In this document: piece after piece, positions 1 to 16,654 of the stretch
Layout of the letters: every line of letters begins with the position of its first letter
How positions within the stretch are numbered: position 1 is the first letter of the stretch
From: Ascidia mentula
Lineage: Eukaryota; Chordata; Ascidiacea; Phlebobranchia; Ascidiidae
Assembly (NCBI GenBank): GCA_947561715.1
Contig: OX387197.1
Span: 19,700,266-19,764,265 of the forward strand
DNA length: 64,000 nucleotides
Direction: 5' to 3'
Program-made: the position numbers and the translations under genes
The notes under the pieces: model-generated
Told to the model about the DNA's origin: nothing
Seen by the model: only the letters and a program-made list of their open reading frames with translations
Database searches by the model: none

Positions 1-5515
<5,515 letters not shown>

Positions 5516-6511
5516 AAGAGTTTGCAGAAGAAGGCCACGTGCAATAGATTCAGTAGATGTTTAGGGTTGTTATTTAGACGTAGAGAATATTCGTAATGCG
5601 TAATATTTGTTTGGCACTAGAATGTACACTGAATGACACAATGCTATACAGCCATCATCTCAAAGAAAAGAAATTGAAATTGTTTAATATGATTCCTGGT
5701 CGTTGCTAATCGTCTGTTGCGTTTAATTGAAACGGTAAATAATTTAATATAAATTTTATAAAACTGTTTGTATCCATCTGATCTAATGCAAGAAATTTTG
5801 TGGCATTGAAATGTATACAAGATGTAGAATAAAGCATAGCTTCCAGTCTTTTACAATGTATACGGTAACTATAGTCGGGTATTTGTGACAAGTTGTGCCA
5901 ATCCAAATCGTTCATCCGCAAGTTATAATTAAAATACATGTACTACGATTTTATAAAAAAAAATCAAGCCTCGCAAACTTTTACTGAAAATAAATTACTA
6001 AGCTGTGCTCATATACACACGCAATCAAATTTATTTGAAGACAAGCGGTTGATTATAGAAAATGTAAGGTAAAACTGTACAACAAGCAAAACAATAACAG
6101 CCTACGTCAATTGTGGAACTTACAGCGTGACCTCACGTAGGCGCAGACAATCATTGCAAAATACTCTGCATTATCTTTGAAGTTGAACTGTGCTGAACTT
6201 GTAGCATTTTAATGTGGTTGCCACCTCAAACTATCACGATATATAAAGGTCATATTCTGAAATAAGTTTGACTGACAATCTACCGGTTGGTGACCTCAGA
6301 GATGCGTGAGCCATTGTGGTGCAGAGGACTGTACTTTAAAAAATCGTGCATAACAGTCGAAACATTCAAAATCAAATTCGTCATTGCTTTGACGGGTGCA
6401 TGCTTGCCAGTATGTACAAGTGCATATAAAATTGAAGAATAAAGAAAAAAAGGTTTGAAGAACGGGATTCGTTGAAATTTCGAGGTCAGTTAACTAAGCG
6501 AAAATCTTCCG
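5516..6511. other. Convergent intergenic spacer between EGF gene and peroxidase
   Basis: This holds the 3' UTRs of two converging genes. An AATAAA at about 5828 could be the + strand polyadenylation signal, and a TTTATT at about 6029 could be the signal for the minus-strand gene. I see no coding exon, repeat or RNA gene here. Confidence 0.5.
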
Positions 6512-9500
6512 TCACATTTTGTTCACACTTGGAATGGAGACGTCATCGGCCCCTTTGTTGACATGCACGGTGCTTTCGTTCAGTTTGTAGTGCGGGGCAC
6601 GGTATTTCTCTTTGGTATGAAGGACACTAGATTGAAAATAAACGTTTACAGTGACACAAAATAATAAAGACGCAAACAAGTTTCAAAATACGTTCATTTG
6701 AAAATAAGTTATTCGTAATTTGGCTGACGCTGGATATGTTTTTTAAATAACTTACGTAAACATATTAATGTATCATTTGATCCACACAGTCACCAACATT
6801 TCCCAGTTAAACGGTCAAAGTTGATGAAAAAAGATTTTATTTTTTAAGATTACTGTAATGCAGTGCCACAAAGCGCAACGAAAATTTCAACGACAGAAAT
6901 TCTAATTGCTGCTTGATAGGAAGAATAATAGGATTTGGCAGGACTTGTCCAAAATTGTGGTCTGTGGTTTTAACCTTAGGATACTGGCATATCGCGTTTT
7001 CCAAGTTAATGGCATTCAAGTATAAATTACCCCTGCCACGTTTGTCCGACGCATAACTCCGTCCAATTGCCCTAAACAACAAACCTATCGCTTTCTTTGG
7101 GCGGTTGGGTTAGGATAGCGATCCATTAGTGGCGCCAAAATCACAAACACTTGGCCCATCTAAAACAATCTATTAAAGGATAAGCCAACAAAACACGTCT
7201 CCCGCACCGTAACAACAGGGAAATGAAAACGTTGTGCTTTATCGCCCCTCTTGCACGCGCCACTTGTTCTTTCACGGCAATTGAATTTGCATTACGACGC
7301 ATCCGATGCTACGGATGTTGTGTTTATCGCTTGTAGGCGGTTATAGGAGGTGTGATTCAACCAACGACGGATTGTTGGTGTAACTGCTGATGTGGTCGAA
7401 GTTGTTTATCGATGTCTTCTTTTGGAAATGGGAAAATTACTTACCGTTGAATATTATTTATAGACTTTCAAGTTCCGGAATACTTTTAGATAATTTTACT
7501 GCACCTTCAGATGCATGCAGTAACGGTTTTTCTAAACTCTTAATGTAGATTTCTTAGACTTAGGATTCACGAAAAGCGAAACAACCTTAGTTTTATTCAT
7601 GAGTTGCGTCGGGACTCTCCACCTAGGCTCGAGAAAAAATCAAACAAGATTCACCGTATCGTGTCAAGTGCAAAGATAACAAAAGATATCGCGGAAAGAG
7701 ACCTCACAACACACTTAAAAGATGACTGACGCTCCCCTAGAATAAATAAGCACTTACTAATATTTCTTGACGAGCACAGCAAAGAAAACGAATAGGACAA
7801 GAAGAGCGACGCCAAGTATGACACCAAGAATAATGGCTTCTTCGTTGATATCATCACCAGTAACCTGCGTTAAATTTATTACTTAAGCATTTGTCAGTAA
7901 ATAAAATTAGTGTCGTACCACCGACCGGCGCATGCTTTCTTTGTTAATAAAATGAATTGCTTCGATATGGTCAAACAAGCACTAATAGCAAATGAGGCGA
8001 ATCTTAAAAAGAAGCACTTTACAGTTCTTGTCGCGCGTTTCTCGCGTTTTTCTCTTTTAGGTGGCTTGATGTACATACATATTATATTCTGTGTTTTGTT
8101 ATGTTACGCGTGCTTGATCCAAATGCAATTTTCGCGGAAATTAAAAAATGTTACTATTCCGAGAATAACACCTTTACGGCACGTTTTAGGTGGAGGGTCA
8201 CGGACCTATAACTTACAAAGTTGCTATAAAAACAACTAAATACGTACTATTGTTGTTGTTGTTGTCGTTGATGGAGGTGCTGCGGTAGGGGGTGTGGGAG
8301 AGCACGACTTGCCGTTTGAGGAAAGGACTCTTCCCTCTCTGCATGAGCACATCATACCTCCAACGGTGTTCTCGCAAACATCCATACACCCACCGTTGCC
8401 GTTCATGCACTCGTTAACATCTGCGTGTAGTTTTGTGTGGGACCGGTTTTATTCATTTGGCTTTAAAAAAATCACTGTATTTTTTGTCAGTCTTCGATTA
8501 CGACAGCAGTTGCATATTTTTTAAAGCGTTTCTCAGCAACAACATAAACATGAAGACCACTGTGGTACTACATATTTGAATCAAATTCCATATTTCTTAC
8601 CGACACACTCGGGCGCGGAAGCACTGAAGCTACCACCGTTGCAAGTAATATCAGCGGTTCCGGAGATTGTGTATCCCCTGTTGCAGTGGTAGGACACGCC
8701 ATTTTCACCACACCTCTTCCAATACCCGTTGCGAACATCTGTCGGTCTTCCGCAATTCGACACTGAAACAAAGTTCAACTTGGCGCTGGGGTAGCTGCAG
8801 TGTTATAAACATCGCAAGAAAATTGTAGTTATATATTTCGGTCAAATTCACTTTCGGGTGATATAAACTATAAGCGTTGTATTTGCAGTGAATCTCATAT
8901 GACCTGTGTACCACAATTACACATGACGCATGTGGCGTTGACAAACGAGCGTCTGAATACTCCTTTATCCCTACTTCCTGTGTAGATACGAGTGCACAAC
9001 AACGTGTTGACGCTGTTGTTTGTGGGTTCACTGTACCACAGGAAGCGAACAAGGCAAACAAAACCTTCCCTGGAAAAGGAAATGCAAACACGGAAAAATA
9101 TTGAAGCTCCGTCCTAAGAGACGGTCTCTAAAACTGTCTGGTACGGCGCAAAGTCGAAACTAAATAAACAATACTTTCTTATGAAAAGGAAGCTTTGTCA
9201 TGACATTTCACCACAGGGGCGTATTTTGGTCTAATCAACGACGAACTGAAGGAGCGGAACCGAAATTTCTCAACACATCACAGTTCTGTTGAGATATTTG
9301 CCGCGCCCCATTTCTAAGTTCATCACGCGATATTTGCTAAAGGATCACCTTCCGGCGACTCCCTCCACATTTCCAAATTGAGCTGGGGAATATTACTGCA
9401 GGATGTGAATGAATTGCCGTCGCCCTCATTCCGGAAGACGTCGGGTTGGACTCGGTCGACACCAGTGTTGTCGCAGATTGCCCGGGCAAAGCTCATCTGG

Positions 9501-12500
9501 TCTAATGCGTTCATCTACATATACGTAATCGAGTATTTCATGAAATGAAACCAAATTCGGTAATACATCGTTTTTTGACAATTTAAATGTATTAAAAGTA
9601 CACGTTGCAGCAGCACAGTATGTACGCACAAGTACAAATGAATAATTGGTCTATTTACCTGGCCCATGGTAAAGACGCCAGGGTTTTTATAATAAAACCT
9701 GTCGCCGTCCCGAAGCATTTTGAACTGTCGAGCCATCAGACAGGTGAAAACCGGCCCACCCCTCGAACCGTTTAAGAGATCTTCTGCTAAGCCAGCCAAC
9801 CAAATGTCAACGTTGCTAAAAAAAATTTCAGAGTTTATTTGAAGAAACATTTTTTTTATAGTTAGGCGGTAAGATCGCTGCACAGGCATCACTTTATGGA
9901 CGTCAGTGTTCCCATAAAAATTGTACATCACGAAAAAATTTAGCTTAAAATTCACCCCGGATGTCCATAGAGTTGTTGTAGTCTTTGTCGGACAGTTTCA
10001 TTGCGTATTTCGTTCGCCAAATCGTCAAATGTGTTTGCACGCGACAAATTACAATTCTCTCTCCAGTCGTTGTACAGTGGAAGGCCGTGATCCCTTCCCC
10101 GTTGCAGGTTCAGTGAAGCGAGGTCCAGGGCAACCTAAAGTGGACAATCTTTTGTTAACATATTATTATATCTTTCCAGTAAACGCGTCAATTGACCTGG
10201 TTTTGTAGGGCGAAGAGTTTGTCACGCAATTCCTCGTGCATCATCTCGAACTGAGTGATCAGCTTGGCTCCGCGGCCGATTAGGCCTTGTAAAAATAACA
10301 TTGGGTTTGCTTGATCTATTTTTACAACCGCATTGCATTTACACGAATGCGATGCGGTTTATCACATTTCGTTGTCGACGCCCTAAAACAAATACCTCTC
10401 ATAATCGGGTCGGCTCCACCTTCCCTGACAAATCTCCAAGAATTGAAGAAGGCGCGGTGAAGAAGGATGGTCGGGTACTCGGGATGATCGTTGAAGTTTT
10501 CGTCGAGACGCCGGAATTCGGGCCAGATAGTTGCGTGGCCAAAACGAAAAGCGGCCGTGGCAAAGACATTCGACACGGTTGGATTTGCGTTTTGATTGTA
10601 GGAGTTATATTCTCCCATCTGGCGCACGCCATCAGGTCCGATAATTTTTGGTACATACTCTCTATAAATATAAGGGCCGTGCAAATTATCGTACATCGTA
10701 AAAGTTTAGCAGTTACGACCATTGTAAACATGTCCACGTATGTGTAACTTTGCTCACAAACTAAACGAAAGATCAACCACATTTCAAATTAATGCAACAA
10801 CAAAAACCGTTAATTACTTGATATACTACAGAGATGAAAAACAACACACTTTCAAGTCACTAAAAAAGCGTAGCTTTTTATTGCAGGATCAGCCTGGCTT
10901 ATAAATCAGGAATATATATTTCGCCCCATGGGCATCTTCAGTTCCTTCAGTAAACACATTAAATGATATTAAAAACGTCTATTTGAATAAGACGTTTTTA
11001 ATGTGTTTACTGAAGGAACTGAAGATGCCCATGGGGCGAAATATATATTCCTGATTTATCAGCCAGGCTGATCCTGCAATAAAAAGCTACTGCTTTTTTT
11101 AGTATTACAAAATAAGTTGCAGTGATCGCTAGGCCTGCATCTGCAGTTTTGGGAAGATCCCAATATTTCAATTTTTGAAGTCGCTTTCAAGTCAATACGT
11201 TTACTGCGTTCTAAACCATATTCGTCAGGCTTGGACTTACTTCCAGTTAACCACCTGATGGTAAGCGCCCACGATTTTCCGCGTCTCGTGGTAGATTATT
11301 TCCCCGCTCCAGTGAGGATTCATCGCTTTCAAGCGTCTCGCAATTCTATTGTGTTCCCGGACCCAAATGGTATGGATAGCCGTTAGCGTCAAATGTTCGC
11401 TTACCCTGGAAAAATGTGTTTTAGTTGTTCCATCGAACAATTGCGCCATAGCAAGATATTCAATGTTAATTTTTGTTTAATTACCTTCCATCGCCGGCAT
11501 GAAAGCAGGGGATTTGTTCTCCTGTGGCGTCAAATGGATCTTGAACGCATGGGTTGCTCGGATTAAATGGAAGCACTTCGAAACCTATGGTGGCGAAATA
11601 TAGTTGGCTTTGTAAGGACAAACCAAACAACAAATTGTCAATCATTTATTTGTACTGTACTGCAGCACAGCAAGGTACTGCAATCGCAACCTATTTACGT
11701 ACTTGGATTTCCTTGGCTCAACGCAGGCGAAAACACTAAAAAAATAACGTACCATTGTCTGTGAATCGTTCGTTGACCCTCATAAGACCGTCGTCGCCTG
11801 TCATGTTGCGCAAATCAAGGGCAAGACCCTCGGCACTTCCATAAACCTAGGAGAAAAAATGAAATATCGACCTAGAAGCAATTGCTTTCATACTGCCAAG
11901 TAATAGATTTTAACAGTAAAAAAGTGTCAAAATTTTAGCAAACATAACCTATTCGCAAATGTTGTAAATTATAGTCTTACTGTGCTCGCGTCTACGAATG
12001 CTGTCACGGCATTGATTTGTTCGCGAGGCTGAAGGCGATGAAAGAGGGAGGACGTATCCCCGGTTGCACAAACCGCTGCTGATCGAAAGAAAGGCATGCA
12101 TCGAGCGTTTTGGATTCGAGGATCATCGTCGGGTACCTAGGAGAGGAAAAATATTTATCCGCAGCAATTGTGTGTGCTTGTCGAGACACTATTCGCAGTG
12201 GATACAAACTTACGGTTAGTGGTTACGTAAGAAAAACTTGTAGAAGTTGCAAGATGTTCCAATCTAACCCAACAATTGCCGTGTGATAAAGGTTCTATTA
12301 TTTGGAATCGATTTTGATCGGTGATTCATTAGAGCTATAAAACCATTTATGAATGTTTACAAAGACAGAATACCTAGACTTGAAACCGGTCAAATAGTCA
12401 ATTTGATTTAGGTCGAAACTTTTTTGTGAGAAGAAGGCTTTTGTCAATATGCTTTACAAACATAATACATATTGACCTTCACTGTAAAAGCAAGCTTCCA

Positions 12501-15333
12501 TTGAAAATTACATACTGTGACACACGTTTGTCCAACAAAGCTTTTGCTGGAGACACGAGTCATTTGTAGGAATTTCAGTACGTGTTTTCATACCACATCA
12601 GTTTCGGGATTGTTTTATATAGTAAGACACTCCCCTGAAACGCTTCACTTCATCAACAACCCATGGGTTGTCACGGAATTTTCGCAATAAAGGCCGTTTT
12701 GTTTTCACCGAACGATACACGTTTGTTCGTGAATAACAATGTATTGAATTTATTTCAGCGTTCGCAGACATTTACGACAATTGACCAACATTTTACAAAT
12801 TTCTCAATTTACACCACAGAAAATAAATCTTGAAATTTGCACCTGCATTGGGTAGCAAGGTGAAAGGTTCATGCAGGTCTCTTTGCAGTCTGTGAGACCC
12901 TGAAATGTGGACGTGCTCAAACTCTGAGGCGTGAAGTCGATGTCGTGGTCTATGTATTGTCCCCACACCACCAGCATATGAGAGTAATCGGGATCGCCTG
13001 CACAAACAACCTTGGGTTTTATCAAAGGTCCCGTTTTCCCGAAATCGATCAATCGTCGCGACAAGGGACTTCGGCATTTGACGCCTTTCTATACATTTAG
13101 GGATAGATCTTCTCACGAAGATGGCGCTGATAACTACACAACTTAAGTAGTGATTTTTATCGTTATAGCGGGTGGCGTTTGCACACGGATCACACGTTGT
13201 TCGAGTTTAGTAAAAGCGCAAAATTTCGTTTCGTACAGAGGAATTGGCATGTACCTCTCTTTTTATAAATTTAACCCAATCGGACTCTATATAGTTCAAT
13301 TTCTTTAATTTGCTGTGTCCGTCTCCGGTCTATGCCTATAATGCTTGCTGGTGCACTGATTTTGTAAGAGACTGACTGGTAAATAACTTTATTATAGCAC
13401 CAGCTTTCGCGAGCTTGATCTCGCTTCTTCAGGTGCAGTAAATGGCGTCAACTATATAGTGTATTTTGATACACTATATTTTTCTATAACGTGTATTTTG
13501 ATCTGCATCAACGTTTAACACGTAATAAGCGTAACATCACATAATACCTTGTATGACTTTATACCCGTTTCTTGATAAAAACGCACACAGGAAGAATAGA
13601 AAATTTTTAGAAAAAATATTAAATGAAATTTTTAATTTTCTTTTTTTATAGCCGTGTATAATACCAACGCACCTGTCACATCTGAATTTGAAGTTCGCAT
13701 TATGTCGTTCGACACCTTTCGCACAATAGGAAGCCTAAAGCCGTTGTATTGCCTTTCTGGGTTCCAACCAATCGGAGTGCTGAACTCGTTCTCGTATTTT
13801 GCCGGAATCCAGCGCACAAAGGGGTTGTTTGAGGCACCCCAGTGTGAGTTTGCTCTGTTATTGCACTCTCCACTGTAAGTTCTGTCAAAAAGGGAGAAAT
13901 TTTGTGAATGCAGATTAAGACAAGCCTCGATTTCTGCATTTTTTGAATTAAAATTGACAAACGCTTGTAGCAGATGAAGGTATATGTGATACGGTACGTT
14001 TAGTAATACGAAAATACAATCAGAAAACACAAACCGCTTAGAGCAAGAACAGCAACTATATCATTGTTTTCAATTGTACCTCAAAGGGTAAGCAGCAAAC
14101 GCGTAGAAGGTTTCGTGAAACCTTGCAGCCATTTTTGAGAGATAATGTCAGCGTAATAATGTATATATTACCTGTACTTGTTGGCAAGACAAGTATTTGG
14201 ACAAATTGGTGGGTTCCGATTTGCGACACATCCAGAAAACTTGGCCAGAGCCTGGAGAGTGACGCCCGAAAGGGAATCGGTGGCATTTACTCGTCGTTTT
14301 GAGCTGCCGAAAACAGAATGAGTTTAGTTCCAGTTGAATGACGTTTTTGTGGTTCGGGGGATAACATGCAATTTATCTCGCGGCTTTAAGGTTGGTGAAA
14401 AATCTCTTTTACGCTACGAAATGGAACTGAAATACCACTGATATTGAACTTAAAGAAAAGCTTACTTACGTGTTTTTTATGAAAAAAACATTTAACAAAA
14501 CACAGTGCAGTCTCACCGTCTGTGCATGTGGTCAAGCTTGTCCTGGATGATATCAAGGGCATATTGGTAAACGTCTCCAGCTTCGGCAAGCCGGGCCGAC
14601 TCCTCGCACGGTGGACGTTTGAAGAACTGGAAAAGTGTGTCCGTCCGGTCCCACGTTTCCTGCAGCAAAACAGAACGGGATTATTTTTTATAATATATAA
14701 CGCGGTGACATCTATATCGCATGCCGAGGATTTACCGGTTTTTCCCATTGCTTGCCGGTGCGCTTGTGGGCACGTTTGACTTGTTGCAAGGCTTCGAACA
14801 TGGCGCTCTTCGCAAACTGGTCGCCATCCAGCTCTGCAATAACAATAGAGCCCTAAATCCACCCGAAACCCACCGGACAATTACATGTTTACATGTAGGG
14901 TTAAGGTGTGTTTTGGAAATGATCTAATAAACACAGATCGAAACCCATTCAACTTGACTTTTATCTAATCGCAATACATAGTTAGGTGACCGAAATTATG
15001 TGCTTTTTTAGATCAAATAATGCCCTAATAGAATAAAGAATATGTGTGTGCGACGCTGCTTGGTTAATAAGTTGTAAAGATTGTGACGGATGATATGGCT
15101 ATTGAATCTTTAATACAGAAGAAATTTAAATTTATGAAAACCAAAAATAAGCACTCTCTGCAATTGCCGCAAAGATATCACTATTTGTGGAACTATTTTA
15201 AATAGTTTTTATTTTGTTCGACCTCCGCAGCTGGGCTGTACATGAGCTGGCACTTACCTTGTTCCGGAAATTCAGAAGAAACCACCGTGGAAACACATAC
15301 GGCCAAGACAAGGAATGCCAAAAAATTTTCCAT
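6512..15333 (-). CDS. TPO: Thyroid peroxidase (animal haem peroxidase with CCP, EGF and membrane anchor)
   Basis: Nineteen exons join in frame to 913 residues (human TPO has about 930): 15333-15258, 14833-14736, 14659-14517, 14303-14172, 13881-13673, 12997-12843, 12136-11981, 11846-11753, 11584-11485, 11405-11241, 10661-10396, 10285-10197, 10134-9956, 9815-9659, 9514-9349, 8762-8601, 8420-8248, 7864-7758 and 6626-6512. Exon 1 encodes a signal peptide. The haem peroxidase domain has distal His in WGQYIDHD (~238) and proximal His in FRFGH (~485). A CCP domain (~729-783), an EGF domain opening DVNEC (~783-825), a Thr-rich stalk, a membrane helix (~851-872) and a ~40-residue cytoplasmic tail follow. 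This order is that of vertebrate TPO, which iodinates and couples tyrosines using H2O2; in ascidians TPO is known from the endostyle. Exon 7758 could also end at an in-frame TAG (7757-7759) if its donor is not used. Confidence 0.95.
10862..11102. repeat. Near-perfect inverted repeat with hammerhead-like arms, in a TPO intron
   Basis: Arms at about 10862-10980 and 10988-11102 are reverse complements over more than 100 bp, around a spacer of only about 7 bases. They differ by one visible substitution and short indels, including a ~10-base insertion near the apex of the left arm. Each arm, read in its own orientation (minus strand on the left, plus strand on the right), holds CTGAAGA, then a GCCC/GGGC hairpin, then GAAA, close to a hammerhead core. 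It lies between TPO exons 11405-11241 and 10661-10396. It is either a foldback element or two head-to-head terminal fragments of a ribozyme-bearing retroelement. Confidence 0.8.
13374..13432 (-). ncRNA. Degenerate hammerhead-like motif
   Basis: On the minus strand CTGAAGA (13432-13426) is followed by a five-pair GCGAG/CTCGC stem, GAAA, a CTGGT/ACCAG stem and then GTC. These are the hammerhead elements in the right order. There is an extra A next to stem II, the stem III closure is not canonical, and I found no convincing adjacent stem I. It sits in the intron between TPO exons 13881-13673 and 12997-12843. It is probably a remnant of a Penelope-like or related element. Self-cleavage is doubtful. 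Confidence 0.4.
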
Positions 15334-16654
15334 TTCCTATCGATGCCACACCTATGACTGTTGGAATAGTCGACAAAATAGCAAACACTTTGTTTCGAAG
15401 TTCAATTTCTTTGTTTCCCTACAGTAAATCGTGTTGGTAATTGAAAGTTTTGTTAAGTTGTTTTGTTATTTCTTAATAATTATGTGACCCAGTGCTTTCC
15501 TTATTTCGAAATATCAAAATTTTGTTCTCACATTGAAATTTCGTGTACAACCCGAAAACATGAGTAAAATTTCCTGAGAAGCAAAATCAGGGCTAACGTT
15601 GCAAAGCATAAATATCTTGAATGTCAGGTTGACTGCTTAAGCTATTACGAAAAACACGTTCTGAAGCTTTGAATACGTAAAGCGTTCAGACAACAAGCGC
15701 CTATAAATCCATCAACGTTCCCAGATGCCTTTACAGACAAAGGCCCTGTAGCTGTGTGAGACAGGAGAGCGTCGCAGTTTTTATAGTAAGTCCCGCTACC
15801 CCAAGAAAAACGTAAGCCACGTGATTTTCTTTTACTGAGTTACCCTCTACCGTCCCCCTGAGACTTCCATAACTCAATTGCAAACAAGGGGTGTACAACT
15901 GAAATTGGCATATTTGTCATAACATATTAAAGTAATTTCTAGCGAACACATGATCTTGACAGCGCATTACAGGTTTCTTAAATATCCTCCCGAACGTTTG
16001 AAGCGTTTTGTTTAAGATCATAAAGAAAAAAGAGGATTTATGGTGAAAATGGCTTGACATTTTCAAACCATTGTATCGTTAACATCACGAGTATTTTTCT
16101 TCGAGGTTTAGTCGTGACACATAGCAATAAAATAATTAAATATTGTAACAAACTCACTTTTAAATCCTGTCTGTCATGGAATCTTGTCAACAGCTACATA
16201 TAGCCTTAGGTTTTGCATAAAAGTTAGTTACAGGGATTTGTTTGCAGCTGAGTAAAATATATGGTTGAGATAGCTACAGGGTATCTGGAAAAAAAAATTT
16301 GAGCATTCAGTTACTGCAGTGGAAACTGGCCGAAAATTGGATGCCAGCTAAATGTACATTGACAAAATATAGTGGCTGAACAATACGTTAAATTGTGAAT
16401 ATTTGCTCAAAAACGGTGTTCAAACTTCCGTGGCATATAGACAAGCTTTTTTTAAAAATAATATGGTGAAGCCTAAATGAATGCAGGGGATGTACGATGT
16501 CAACTTATTTAGAAGATAACAACTGTAGATGAATGCCTCAAGGCGCTTTAACAGAAATACTTGCGGCAAACAGAGCTATACTAACCCGTTCGATCAAACG
16601 CGTCAAACTGAATGACATATGCATATAAGCCTTATGAGAGGTCCTCGGCCGCAG
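15334..16654. other. Upstream region of the peroxidase gene
   Basis: This is AT-rich sequence upstream of the TPO start codon. It must contain the 5' UTR and promoter of TPO, but I cannot point to a definite TATA box or factor site. No coding exon is visible. Its distal boundary is set by the tandem duplication that begins near 16655. Confidence 0.4.

Noticed and set aside
8241-8275. TGTTGTTGT microsatellite
   Set aside because: It is the codon repeat for the poly-Thr stalk of TPO, not an independent repeat feature.
10301-10782. Long ORFs on both strands around 10.3-10.8 kb
   Set aside because: These are other-frame shadows of the TPO exon at 10661-10396 that carries the proximal histidine.
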